From Ekhidna sp. (lineage in GTDB: Bacteria; Bacteroidota; Bacteroidia; Cytophagales; Cyclobacteriaceae), in NCBI GenBank assembly GCA_014323825.1, contig JACONI010000073.1:25683-64892 (forward strand): a stretch of 39,210 nt of DNA. The letters are read 5' to 3'. Within the stretch, counting starts at the first letter, position 1; every line of letters begins with the position of its first letter. Of this stretch, positions 23,469-33,088 are shown one piece after another. Below the pieces are notes generated by a model that had not been told where the DNA came from, ran no database searches, and worked only from the letters and a program-made list of their open reading frames with translations. Both the position numbers and the translations under genes were made by a program.

Positions 23469-26192
23469 ATGAAAAAGTTTTTGACCATCATCGGTGCATT
23501 TATTTTCTTATTGATTGCAACGATCATCGTCTTGCCCATCATTTTTAAAGATGATGTTAAAAATGCTTTGGATGAAGCCATGGAAGAAAATCTGAATGCC
23601 CGAGTATTTTATGATGTTAATCAATTTGGACTGTCTCTTATTAAAAGTTTTCCGGACTTCACCGTTAGTATGGGAGGTTTTGGTATTGTCGGAGTTGATG
23701 AATTTGAAAAAGACACGCTGGTTTCCGTTGGATCCTTTGAAGTAACAATAGACATAACGTCGATTATTTCAGGAGATCAAATCAAAATAAAAGAGATTCT
23801 CCTAAACAATCCTAAAATACTAGTTCTTGTGTCGGAAGATGGAAAAGCTAACTATGATATTGCGAAAGCATCAGAGGAGGAAGTTGAGGCGGTAGAAGAA
23901 ACAAATGAAGAAGTATCGGAAACTACCGATAGTGAGTTCAGCATAGGGATAGAAAAATGGGCAATTGTAGACGGGCAAGTTATATACACTGATCTTTCAA
24001 TGAATTTTTACACCCGTCTAACCGGGTTGAACCACGAAGGATCGGGTGACTTTACACTTGATATTTTTGATCTTACGACTAACACTGTGATAGAATCGGT
24101 GTCTTTAGGTTATGACGGAGTAGAGTACGCTTCCAATAAAAAAATAGAAGCAGATGTCACACTTAATATGAACCTTCCTGAAATGCAGTTCAAATTTAAA
24201 GACAATCAAATTGCAGTAAACGATTTTGCTATTTCTGCAAATGGCGACATTAAAATGGCGGGAGACGACATTGACATGAATATCACATTTGAGGGGAGGG
24301 ATATTAACCTAAAGAGTATTTTATCGCTAATTCCGGGAGTCTATGAAGAATACCTGGATGGTGTAACAGCCGATGGCATCATCAATTTTGACGGACTTGT
24401 GAAAGGCACATTTAATGAAAATAGTATGCCTAAAGTAGCAGCAAACCTCTCCATTGATAATGGAAGTATCAGATATTCGGCTTATGACATTCCAATTGAT
24501 GAGATCAACATAAAAACCGATTTCGATTATCCATCGGCTGATTTAAGAGAAACCCGCTTCAATATTAACCAGCTTTCCATGCTTGTAGATGGTGAGAAAT
24601 TCGAGTCTTACTTAAAGTTTAAAGACCTGGAAAACTATACTTGGGATTTTGGATTTGACGGTAATGCGGATTTGGAAAAAATTACCAGGATTGTACCTTT
24701 AGAAGGAATGGAATTAAAGGGTAAAATCAATGCAGGCTTGAGATCATCCGGTAAAATGTCAGTTGTAGAAGCAAAAAAATACCAAGACCTCCCCACCGAG
24801 GGCAGCCTCACCGTTAGTGATTTTTACTTTGCTTCTGCTGATCTTCCTCAGGGTTTGGGCATTTCAAAAGCCAATTTGACTTTTAATCCCGAAGAGATCA
24901 TATTAAGACAGTTCTATGCTACATCCGGGAGCTCTGATTTTTCGCTGACAGGAAAAATCAGCAGTTACATTGGTTTCGTACTTTCCGAAAATGAATTGCT
25001 TACCGGAGCGCTTGATCTTCAATCAAATCTTTTAGATATCAACGAGTTTATTCCTGAAAGTGACGTTACTGAAGAAGAAGTCCCGGAGGATACCTCATCT
25101 ATGGAAGTAGTTAAAATACCGGAGAATATTGATTTCACATTTTCCTCAACTATAAAAAAAATTGCTTTCTCCGATCTTGATCTCAATAACTTCAATGGAA
25201 AAGTCGTAATTAGAGATGGAGTAATTGTACTTGAAGAGAATTCTTTCAATATGATGGATGGTACTCTTGAGATGACCGGTTCTTATGTCACCAAAAACTT
25301 AGATCAACCTAAATATGATTTGGCTTTCAAAATTAAAGAGCTCTCAATTGCAAATGCTTTTGAGTCGTTCTCTACTGTTCAGCAGTATGTCCCTATAGCA
25401 AAGCAAGTGACTGGTAAGTTTTCCACTGAATTTACAGCAAACGGTTTACTTGGAAGTGATATGACACCTATTATGGACGTAATCAATCTTGACGGACTTG
25501 TAAATATTGCGCAAGCTACGCTTAACAGCGGCAGTTTTGTGAATAAATTAAATTCGCTTACTGCATTAAAATCCGGATCAAACTCTTCCGGTATAGAAAA
25601 ATCAGTCTCACTTAAAGATGTTCTTGTTAAGGCAGCAATAAAAGACGGAAGACTTTTTGTCGAACCCTTCAACCTTGAAGTGCAGGGACAAAAAGCCACT
25701 ATCGGAGGAAGCAATACACTGGACGGCAAATTGAACTACTCCATGTTGATAAAAGAAATACCTACCGGAGCGGTTGGAAATGCCTTGAATAGTGCGGTGA
25801 GTTCATTGACCGGAGGTAAGAGTCTCATTTCAAATAAAATGGATATAGATATTGGAATTGGAGGGACTTACGACGATGTGAAAGTAAGTTTGTTGAGTGC
25901 CAGCCCCTCCGGTTCAGATGGACAATCTTCTGCCACTAAAGCATTTAAACAGCAGATTACGTCTAAAGTAGATGAAGAAAAAGCAAAGGCTGAGGCCGAT
26001 TTAGCTAAGAAAAAAGCCGAGGCTGAAGCTAAAGCCAAGGCCGCAGAGGAGAAAGCAAAAGCTGACCTTGAAGTAAAGAAAAAAGCCGTTCAGGATTCTA
26101 TAAAAGCCGCTGAAGCAGCCGCAAAGAAAAAACTGAAAGAAGACGCAAAAAAGAAAGTTAAAAGTCTTTTCAAAAAGGGCGGCGGGAATTAA
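23469..26192 (+). CDS. AsmA-family protein (envelope lipid/assembly)
   Basis: A 907-residue AsmA-like protein, relative of the bridge-type proteins implicated in phospholipid transport and outer-membrane assembly. One N-terminal membrane anchor (about 4-27) is followed by the typical ARVFYDVNQFGLSLIKSFPD start and a long beta-rich periplasmic region with DITSIISGDQIKIKEI. An acidic insertion lies near 135-155. The usual AsmA C-terminal block (LDGLVNIAQATLNSG, FNLEVQGQKATIGGSN) lies at about 675-760. The last 80 residues are an extended Lys/Ala/Glu helix (AKAEADLAKKKAEAEAKAKA and on), an unusual charged coiled-coil tail. It converges on rodA with a 2-nt gap. Confidence 0.88.
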   Translation: MKKFLTIIGAFIFLLIATIIVLPIIFKDDVKNALDEAMEENLNARVFYDVNQFGLSLIKSFPDFTVSMGGFGIVGVDEFEKDTLVSVGSFEVTIDITSIISGDQIKIKEILLNNPKILVLVSEDGKANYDIAKASEEEVEAVEETNEEVSETTDSEFSIGIEKWAIVDGQVIYTDLSMNFYTRLTGLNHEGSGDFTLDIFDLTTNTVIESVSLGYDGVEYASNKKIEADVTLNMNLPEMQFKFKDNQIAVNDFAISANGDIKMAGDDIDMNITFEGRDINLKSILSLIPGVYEEYLDGVTADGIINFDGLVKGTFNENSMPKVAANLSIDNGSIRYSAYDIPIDEINIKTDFDYPSADLRETRFNINQLSMLVDGEKFESYLKFKDLENYTWDFGFDGNADLEKITRIVPLEGMELKGKINAGLRSSGKMSVVEAKKYQDLPTEGSLTVSDFYFASADLPQGLGISKANLTFNPEEIILRQFYATSGSSDFSLTGKISSYIGFVLSENELLTGALDLQSNLLDINEFIPESDVTEEEVPEDTSSMEVVKIPENIDFTFSSTIKKIAFSDLDLNNFNGKVVIRDGVIVLEENSFNMMDGTLEMTGSYVTKNLDQPKYDLAFKIKELSIANAFESFSTVQQYVPIAKQVTGKFSTEFTANGLLGSDMTPIMDVINLDGLVNIAQATLNSGSFVNKLNSLTALKSGSNSSGIEKSVSLKDVLVKAAIKDGRLFVEPFNLEVQGQKATIGGSNTLDGKLNYSMLIKEIPTGAVGNALNSAVSSLTGGKSLISNKMDIDIGIGGTYDDVKVSLLSASPSGSDGQSSATKAFKQQITSKVDEEKAKAEADLAKKKAEAEAKAKAAEEKAKADLEVKKKAVQDSIKAAEAAAKKKLKEDAKKKVKSLFKKGGGN

Positions 26193-26194
26193 AA

Positions 26195-27463
26195 TCACCA
26201 TCTTTGCAGTTCCTGCATCCTATGAGCATCTAACTTTAGGAAAACAAAGAGCAAAATTGTAAATGCCCACAGAGATGAACCTCCATAGCTGAAAAAGGGA
26301 AGAGGAATTCCTACCACCGGAAATAATCCTATTGTCATCGCAATATTTATACTGAAATGGAAAAAGATTATTGATACCACAGAATAGCCAAAAACCCTTG
26401 CAAAAGATGATTTCTGTCGTTCTGTCAGAAAAATTAACCTCAGAAGAAATGTTACAAAAAGAAATATCAGCAAGCTACTTCCTATCCATCCATGCTCTTC
26501 ACCAATCGTGCAAAAAATGAAATCTGTAGATTGTTCCGGCACAAAATCGAATTTTGTTTGAGTCCCCTCTAAAAATCCTTTCCCGAATAAGCCTCCGGAT
26601 CCAATAGCTATTTTGGATTGGTTTACATTCCAACCAATCCCTAGCGGGTCAATATTTGGATTGACAAGAGAGAGTACCCTTTTCTGTTGATAAGGCTTCA
26701 AAACATCAGATAATATAAAGTCCACACTTCTGATCATTAGCACTACGACTACTCCGGTGACTATTATAATCATAATGCGTTTTGATTCTTTCGTATTTAA
26801 CCCAATTGCAAGCAAAATGGCTATTGAGACAATAACGAGTAACAGCGTTTGATTTAAGAGTAATGTGAGTAAAAAAATCAGCAACAGACCGGATACTGAC
26901 ATTAAAATCACAATCGGCATGCCTTCCATAAACAGGGGAATTATCAATGCAGCAAAAACCAGTGCCGTACCAATATCTCCCTGCAATGCGATTAGCACCA
27001 TAGGAACCGCAATCAAAAGCAGTGCTACTATCAAAGATTTTAAGTTTTCCAATTTAGTATCGGCTTTCCCAATGTACCTGGCAAGAACAAGGGCTGTGGC
27101 AAATTTTGCAAACTCTGATGGCTGCAACCCAAAGCTGCCAACACCTATCCAGGATTTAGAACCGGCGACCTCTTTTCCACCAATAAGTACAAAAACCAAT
27201 AAGGCAAGGATGACACCGTAAATGATGTAAGCAAATGAATCAAAAAATTTATAGTCAAATAAAAAAACAGCTGCTATCAAAATTCCTGAGGTACAAATCC
27301 ATACAAACTGCCTGCCGGCACTCGTTGAGAAATCAAAAATTCCCAATTCTAAATCCGGATTATAATTGGCAGCATAGATGTTCATCCAGCCTAGCATCAC
27401 CATAGCCCCAAAGAGAAGTATTGTTACCCAATCAATTTTCTGCGATAGTGATTCCTGACGCAT
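26195..27463 (-). CDS. rodA: RodA, SEDS peptidoglycan glycosyltransferase
   Basis: A 422-residue polytopic SEDS protein, the glycan polymerase of the elongasome working with PBP2. Typical blocks are IDWVTILLFGAMVMLGWMNI at the start, GSKSWIGVGSFGLQPSEFAK (with the conserved loop residues), LQGDIGTALVF, the VNQSKIAIGSGGLFGKGFLE loop, FVPEQSTDFIFCTIGEEHG (extracytoplasmic loop 4) and the final GIPLPFFSYGGSS. About 10 membrane helices. The gene starts 32 nt inside mrdA, so the two are translationally linked. Confidence 0.96.
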   Translation of the reverse strand: MRQESLSQKIDWVTILLFGAMVMLGWMNIYAANYNPDLELGIFDFSTSAGRQFVWICTSGILIAAVFLFDYKFFDSFAYIIYGVILALLVFVLIGGKEVAGSKSWIGVGSFGLQPSEFAKFATALVLARYIGKADTKLENLKSLIVALLLIAVPMVLIALQGDIGTALVFAALIIPLFMEGMPIVILMSVSGLLLIFLLTLLLNQTLLLVIVSIAILLAIGLNTKESKRIMIIIVTGVVVVLMIRSVDFILSDVLKPYQQKRVLSLVNPNIDPLGIGWNVNQSKIAIGSGGLFGKGFLEGTQTKFDFVPEQSTDFIFCTIGEEHGWIGSSLLIFLFVTFLLRLIFLTERQKSSFARVFGYSVVSIIFFHFSINIAMTIGLFPVVGIPLPFFSYGGSSLWAFTILLFVFLKLDAHRMQELQRW

Positions 27464-29255
27464 TACCGGATAAATATCTTTTTTCCATTACATAATCTTC
27501 AAGCCACGGTCGGGATATCTCACCGAAAATGTACCTCTCAGCCAGTAAGCTGGCCACGCTCACTGCTGCACGTCCACCCTGCCCGGCATTCTCTACAAAA
27601 GCTACAATGGATATCTGAGGTTCATCTAACGGAGCAAAGCCCATAAACCCGGAGTGGTCCTCACCATGAGGGTTTTGGATAGTGCTTGTCTTTCCAGCCA
27701 ATCTTAAACTATCCATATAACCTCTTATGCCGGAGCCGGAATTGATTACCTTCTCCATTCCGTCCAGAACTGTTTCATACAAGTCAGCTGAGAACGGGAG
27801 CGTTCTTTTTTTAACATTCGGATTGGGCGAATTACCGATGCTGTCTACAACGTGTGGAGTTATATAGTAACCACGGTTGGCTAAAATTGCTCCAAGGTTA
27901 GCCATTTGTAAAGGTGTAACCAAAAGTTCTCCCTGTCCGATGCTTAGTGATGCAATATTAGAATATTTCCAACGCCCTACTCCATAAAGTTTATCATACC
28001 ACTCTATACTTGGAACATTTCCATTAATCTCATTTGGCATATCCACACCTAGTTTTTCTCCAAGCCCAAACTCTGCTACATAATTCCTCCATTTCTCAAA
28101 CCCAATCCTAGCATCAAGAAACTGACTTTCTTCTACACCTTGCTCTACCATCCTTTTCATAATCAAATAGAAATAGTTGTTTGAAGATTTCTGAATAGCT
28201 CTCGTCATTGTATAGGGGCCGGGAGGAGCCAAATCTCCTATATTGGAACCATCCGTTGTTATTATTTCATTAGAATCTACTACCTGTTCATGCATAGCAA
28301 TGACCCCTTGTATGGTCTTAAACATAGAACCCGGCGGGTATCTCGCTTGCAATGGTCTGTTAAATAAAGGCTTATTTTCATTTTGCTCCAAAAAGGGGAA
28401 ATTCTTACTAAGATTTTTCCCGCTTAAAAGCTGAGGGTCATAAGACGGTGCTGAAACCAGAGTTAATATTTTTCCACTTTGCGGCTCAATCGCAACCACA
28501 CTACCCACTTTTCCATTCATCAGCCTCTCTGCGTATTGTTGCAATTCAAGGTCTATCGTCAAACGTAAATCTTTTCCTGCGACAGACACTGTATCAAAAT
28601 CTCCATCTTTATAAACATCCTTTATTATACCTTGCACATTCACTATTTTATAGCTTACACCTCTTCTTCCTCTGAGCATGGCTTCGTATGATTTTTCTAT
28701 TCCTCCGATTCCAATATAGTCGCCGGATTGATAGTAACCACTGTTGTCATTTCTTAAAAATCTTGAACTTACCTCACCTACATAACCGAGCACGTTTGCC
28801 ATTGATTCGGTGTTGTACGACCGGATAGTCCTGGGCAAAACATAGAAACCCGGATAATTGATCAATTGATCCTGAACTTTCGCAAAAAGTTCATCAGAGA
28901 TTTGCTCTTGAAATTTGGAAGCAAGAATCATTGAGTACTTTTTGGCTTTTGAAATTTTCTCACGAAACTCCTCGGCCGTGATTTCCAGGAGTCTGCAAAA
29001 CCTGGCAGTATCTACAATATTGACCTCTTTGGGAATAACCATCAAATCATAAACAGGAGAATTAAATGTTATTAAGCTGTCATTCCTGTCATATATAAGT
29101 CCTCTAAATGGGTATTGTATCGTTTTTTGAATGACGTTATTTTCAGCAGCGATCTTATAATTTTCCTCAATTATCTGAATATAAAAAAGCCTCGTAATAA
29201 AAATAATTGCTGTTAAAACAATAAGGAACTTTATAATAAAAGATTTTTCAGTCAT
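27432..29255 (-). CDS. mrdA: Penicillin-binding protein 2 (transpeptidase)
   Basis: A 607-residue class B PBP of the rod complex, anchored by an N-terminal helix (about 7-27). A PBP dimer domain with RGLIYDRND follows. The transpeptidase has catalytic Ser310 in PPGSMFKT (S-x-x-K) and the S-x-N motif SSN at 357-359. The third motif, normally KTG or KSG, reads KTS here (522-524, LAGKTSTIQNPHG), an odd substitution at a highly conserved glycine. Its end overlaps rodA, and its start overlaps mreD by 4 nt. It cross-links lateral-wall peptidoglycan. Confidence 0.95.
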   Translation of the reverse strand: MTEKSFIIKFLIVLTAIIFITRLFYIQIIEENYKIAAENNVIQKTIQYPFRGLIYDRNDSLITFNSPVYDLMVIPKEVNIVDTARFCRLLEITAEEFREKISKAKKYSMILASKFQEQISDELFAKVQDQLINYPGFYVLPRTIRSYNTESMANVLGYVGEVSSRFLRNDNSGYYQSGDYIGIGGIEKSYEAMLRGRRGVSYKIVNVQGIIKDVYKDGDFDTVSVAGKDLRLTIDLELQQYAERLMNGKVGSVVAIEPQSGKILTLVSAPSYDPQLLSGKNLSKNFPFLEQNENKPLFNRPLQARYPPGSMFKTIQGVIAMHEQVVDSNEIITTDGSNIGDLAPPGPYTMTRAIQKSSNNYFYLIMKRMVEQGVEESQFLDARIGFEKWRNYVAEFGLGEKLGVDMPNEINGNVPSIEWYDKLYGVGRWKYSNIASLSIGQGELLVTPLQMANLGAILANRGYYITPHVVDSIGNSPNPNVKKRTLPFSADLYETVLDGMEKVINSGSGIRGYMDSLRLAGKTSTIQNPHGEDHSGFMGFAPLDEPQISIVAFVENAGQGGRAAVSVASLLAERYIFGEISRPWLEDYVMEKRYLSGNASGITIAEN

Positions 29256-29767
29256 ATTCTCTTACTGTTCAACTTCACTAAAAGGTTTATTGCGAATATG
29301 ATGATAAAGCTAAATATTGCACTATACAATATTCTGGCAAATAGACTTCCAAATAAATGAAGCCCCCCATTCTCAACAGTAAACAGAATAAAATGATGAA
29401 CAAAAATCAGAGGAAATAAATATCCAAAGAAACCTGTCCTCCTTAAAGTAGCTACATTCAGGTTGGTAAATCCCTGCCATTCATCATTAATCACCATTAG
29501 CCAAAAATTCCGTATAAACATTACAAATACACAAGCTGAAGCATGAATACCCGGAGTATTTGTGAATACATCTACAAAAAGTCCGGAGCAAAAACCAATA
29601 AACATTAAGTAAGATCGACTCAATTTTGTAGGAAGCAAAAGAATGAAGCCTACATAGAAAAAGCCGAATGCTTTATTAAAAAGTGTAACTCTATAGATAA
29701 GAGGTAGTTGCAACAGCATCATAAAAATGAAGTTGAGGACCAGTTCTCTTATATTAATTCGGTTCAT
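29252..29767 (-). CDS. mreD: Rod shape-determining protein MreD
   Basis: A 171-residue hydrophobic protein with about five membrane helices, in the fixed position between mreC and mrdA. Sequence conservation in this family is low; position, size and the LPTKLSRSYLMFIGFCSGLFVD-type middle helix support the call. It overlaps both neighbours by 4 nt. Confidence 0.9.
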   Translation of the reverse strand: MNRINIRELVLNFIFMMLLQLPLIYRVTLFNKAFGFFYVGFILLLPTKLSRSYLMFIGFCSGLFVDVFTNTPGIHASACVFVMFIRNFWLMVINDEWQGFTNLNVATLRRTGFFGYLFPLIFVHHFILFTVENGGLHLFGSLFARILYSAIFSFIIIFAINLLVKLNSKRI

Positions 29768-30564
29768 GGGTACTGAAGAGAATCCTTTTCATTTTTTAAC
29801 AAATCATTAATTACATACAGATTTTTTAGCGAGGTAAAATCCGTAGCTAGTTTGATCTTAGCTTCATAAAATGTCATCTCCTCAGACAATTCAAATTCTT
29901 CAATAACTCCTATAAGAATGTTCTCGGGAAACACTGAGTTAAATCCCGAAGTAACTATTGTATCTCCCTTCTTTATTGATATATGCCTGGGAATGTACTT
30001 CAAACTTGCTTTATCGTAATCCTCCTGATCCCATTGAACGGTAGCCTTTGTGTTGGTTCTCTTGATAAGAGAAGAAACCAGAAGGTTTGGATGCAGCAGG
30101 GAATATACGGTTGCAAAATTCTTAGAAACCGATTTTACCTGACCGACAACGCCGCTTGAAGAGATCACACCCATACCGGGTTCAATGGAATCCCTCTCTC
30201 CTGCTGAAATGGTTATATAATTTATACTTCGGCTAAATGTACTATTTATCACATTAGCGCGGGTAATGGAGAACCGTCCAATCGTGTCTTTATAAGAGAG
30301 TGGCTTTTGCTTTAGTAAGGTTAGTTGCTGTAGAAGTTTCTCGTTTTCATTTACAAGTTTTTCATTGATTTCAGCTAACTGAAAATAGCCGGAAACGTTG
30401 TTTGATACTTGAAAAATTGAAGCGGCCAGCTCATTGCTGGAGTTCAAAAATGAAGCATTGTATCTCCTATTGTAAACAATGAGCAGCCAGATGCTCAATA
30501 TCTCCAGAACCAAGAAGAGACCTGTTTCTCTACGTTTATAAAGAAAATCTAATAGTCGCTTCAT
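29764..30564 (-). CDS. mreC: Rod shape-determining protein MreC
   Basis: A 266-residue periplasmic scaffold with one N-terminal membrane helix (about 15-32), a coiled-coil segment (NEKLVNENEKLLQQLTLLKQ, about 65-85) and the beta-barrel domain with GMGVISSSGVVGQVKSVS and ATVYSLLHPNLLVSSLI. It links MreB and the PBP2/RodA pair. The gene follows mreB by 6 nt. Confidence 0.94.
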   Translation of the reverse strand: MKRLLDFLYKRRETGLFLVLEILSIWLLIVYNRRYNASFLNSSNELAASIFQVSNNVSGYFQLAEINEKLVNENEKLLQQLTLLKQKPLSYKDTIGRFSITRANVINSTFSRSINYITISAGERDSIEPGMGVISSSGVVGQVKSVSKNFATVYSLLHPNLLVSSLIKRTNTKATVQWDQEDYDKASLKYIPRHISIKKGDTIVTSGFNSVFPENILIGVIEEFELSEEMTFYEAKIKLATDFTSLKNLYVINDLLKNEKDSLQYP

Positions 30565-30570
30565 TTAGAT

Positions 30571-31599
30571 TTAAGTCATCAATACGGATTTGTAATGACT
30601 TAGATTTTTTAATGCTGCTCCCGTACCCCTAACAACGGCTCGTAAAGGGTCTTCAGCGATATGAATGGGAAGCTTAGTCTTCATGGAAAGCCGTTTGTCT
30701 AACCCTCTTAACATAGCACCACCTCCTGTCAGGTAGATACCATTATCGTAAATGTCGGCTGATAATTCCGGGGGTGAAATTTCTAAAGCCTTCAGGACTG
30801 CCTCCTCAATCTTAGATACAGATTTATCAATTGCAAAAGCAATCTCAGAATATGATATTTTAATAACTTTTGGAATCCCCGTCATTAAATCACGCCCTCT
30901 GATCTCAAAGTCTTCAGGAACCTCTTCCAATTCAGTTAATGCCGACCCTACTTCAATTTTAACTTTTTCTGCCGTTCTTTCTCCGATTAGAAGATTATGC
31001 TGCCTTCTCATGTAATCCAATATGTCCTTATTAAAGGAATCTCCGGCTACCCGAATAGATTGATCACAAACAATTCCACTTAAAGCAATGACTGCGATTT
31101 CGGTAGTTCCACCACCTATGTCCACGACCATACTACCGACCGGCTGATCAATATCAATTCCTATGCCTATGGCTGCTGCTATTGGCTCATGAATCATATA
31201 AACTTCTTTTGCTCCTGCATGCTCCGCTGAATCCCTTACGGCTCTTTTCTCTACTTCAGTGATCCCTGAAGGGATGCATATAATCATCCGATGAGATGCA
31301 GGTATAAAGCTCTTTTTACCTTTATCTATCATTTTGATCATTCCTCGAATCATGTGTTCTGCAGCATGAAAGTCTGCAATCACTCCATCTTTAAGCGGAC
31401 GGATTGTTTTAATATTTTCATGGGTTTTCTCATGCATCTGCATAGCTCCACGACCAATAGCCAGTATTTTATTATTGTTTTTATCGATCGCAATAATTGA
31501 TGGCTCATCAACCACAACCTTATCTTTACTAATAATCAGTGTGTTAGCTGTTCCTAAATCAATCGCAATATCACTTTGGAAAAAATCAAAAAGACCCAT
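30571..31599 (-). CDS. mreB: Rod shape-determining actin MreB
   Basis: A 342-residue bacterial actin. Nucleotide-binding motifs are IDLGTANTLI (phosphate 1, near 14), VVDIGGGTTEIAVI (phosphate 2, about 158) and GIYLTGGGAMLRGLD (adenosine loop, about 285). EPIAAAIGIGIDI is the connect region. First gene of the mreBCD-mrdA-rodA operon; it directs lateral wall synthesis. Confidence 0.98.
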   Translation of the reverse strand: MGLFDFFQSDIAIDLGTANTLIISKDKVVVDEPSIIAIDKNNNKILAIGRGAMQMHEKTHENIKTIRPLKDGVIADFHAAEHMIRGMIKMIDKGKKSFIPASHRMIICIPSGITEVEKRAVRDSAEHAGAKEVYMIHEPIAAAIGIGIDIDQPVGSMVVDIGGGTTEIAVIALSGIVCDQSIRVAGDSFNKDILDYMRRQHNLLIGERTAEKVKIEVGSALTELEEVPEDFEIRGRDLMTGIPKVIKISYSEIAFAIDKSVSKIEEAVLKALEISPPELSADIYDNGIYLTGGGAMLRGLDKRLSMKTKLPIHIAEDPLRAVVRGTGAALKNLSHYKSVLMT

Positions 31600-31681
31600 T
31601 AGTACTCGTCAAAATTTCAGCACGAATTTAAGTTTGATTTGGCATAAAAACTAAGCCATAATCAGATGTCTGAAATATTAA

Positions 31682-32938
31682 TCAGGAAGCAGCGGCCTTT
31701 GCCTGTAAATTCTTAAGTGTTCTTAACCTGGAACGAAGCTCGTTAATCGTTTCCTTAGACAACTCCATATAAATTCTAAAACTTTCATTTGCAACAAGTT
31801 CCTCACTAATCAACAACTCAAAGGCTTTGTTTTGCGAAGCTTGAATATATCTTACATTTTCAACTATATCATTAATTTTCTTTAAACCTGAAATGGTGTT
31901 TTTAATTTTAATTAAATCTTCATAAAACACGTCAATACGATCCTTCTTCTTTTGAGCCTGCCACTTTATGAGCGAAGCCAAACCGCTCCATATCGCAACT
32001 ATGAGGGAAAGTACGACACCACCTAACTCGGCATATCTCTCAAAAAAACCCGGCTCGTCTCCGTCAAAAAATATCCTGGCACCTTCATGCAGGGGAATGT
32101 TCAACTTCTCCTGATCAAAGTTCTCTTTCATACCATTATAAAGTAGCGGGTCAATTGATGTAAAAATCTGCCTGTTTCTGAGCATCGTCTTTGTAAAATC
32201 ATTAACCGGGACTTCTCCCATAGAAGATCTTACCACCATAATCAAGTCAACAGATAGCGTTACAATTGGCTTTTCCACATATCCCATGTAGGTTCCCTCC
32301 GGAATTAAAAAAGGTGATAACTTAGGATATGTTAATGAGAGTGCTTCAACAACAGAGGAATTGTCATTTTGAGTATTTTCAAAAGAGAACAGTCGATAAC
32401 CGGTATATTGACTTAATCTCTCATCACTTAACAAATTTGTTAACTCTACGACAACATCTCCCCGACTCAACACCTGAGTTATACTAACCCTTGAATAATC
32501 AATGGCATAAAACTCAAACAAGTCTAACATTAAGTTATGGGTTGGTGACCCTTCTTTTCCGATGTATAAGTCCCTGTCATAAACCAAATCCTTAAACGAA
32601 TTGATCTCTTCTTCAGATTTGTAAAAAATCTGAAGAATCTCCGAATAGACAGAAAATACAGAGTTAATCCCTTCCTTAAAGTTTACGTAATTCTCAACCA
32701 GGGCAATGTCTACGGAACCTAACGTAAGACTATCCAGGTTTTCTTCTGTCCCTAAACCTTCAATTAGCACAATATCGGTATTGTAAAATGTAGCTTCAAG
32801 AAGCTCTTCCATCCTCAGAACTATCTCTTTATTAGGCCCTTCGGCATTGTAGATGAATTTGAAGCGGGTAAGAATTGGATTACAGGAAGTAAAGCCAAGT
32901 ATGATTACAAAAATTAGAAAATAAAACTTTCGGTTCAT
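31682..32938 (-). CDS. TAXI-type solute-binding lipoprotein with TM and coiled-coil tail
   Basis: A 418-residue protein. The signal peptide ends in the lipobox GFTSC (Cys19). Residues about 25-290 are a TAXI (TRAP-associated extracytoplasmic immunogenic) solute-binding domain: GSVDIALVENYV, IYKSEEE-like loop, DRDLYIGKEGSPTHNLM, SRGDVVVELTNLL and the hinge region near 225. Unlike plain TAXI receptors it goes on: LHEGARIFFDGDEPGF, a membrane helix at about 305-325, then a charged coiled coil (328-415) that should be cytosolic. No TRAP permease gene is near. The start faces the divergent ion-channel gene 150 nt away. It may be a receptor that signals across the membrane rather than a transporter subunit. 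Confidence 0.8.
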   Translation of the reverse strand: MNRKFYFLIFVIILGFTSCNPILTRFKFIYNAEGPNKEIVLRMEELLEATFYNTDIVLIEGLGTEENLDSLTLGSVDIALVENYVNFKEGINSVFSVYSEILQIFYKSEEEINSFKDLVYDRDLYIGKEGSPTHNLMLDLFEFYAIDYSRVSITQVLSRGDVVVELTNLLSDERLSQYTGYRLFSFENTQNDNSSVVEALSLTYPKLSPFLIPEGTYMGYVEKPIVTLSVDLIMVVRSSMGEVPVNDFTKTMLRNRQIFTSIDPLLYNGMKENFDQEKLNIPLHEGARIFFDGDEPGFFERYAELGGVVLSLIVAIWSGLASLIKWQAQKKKDRIDVFYEDLIKIKNTISGLKKINDIVENVRYIQASQNKAFELLISEELVANESFRIYMELSKETINELRSRLRTLKNLQAKAAAS

Positions 32939-33053
32939 AAATGTATGTTACGAATACGTTAAAAATATTGCTAATATTCTATGTCTTACTCTTGACACAT
33001 CTCATTTTATAGCATAATGATACCTATATCATTATTTTGCAGTATTTTAGACC

Positions 33054-33061
33054 TAGTTTTG
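33054..33061 (+). promoter_or_regulatory. Candidate -7 box for the ion-channel gene
   Basis: TAGTTTTG fits TAnnTTTG and ends 27 nt before the ATG at 33089. The only TTTG nearby (33036-33039) is closer than the usual spacing, so this is a weak call. Confidence 0.35.
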
Positions 33062-33088
33062 TATGTTTAATAATTACATCCAATCTGA

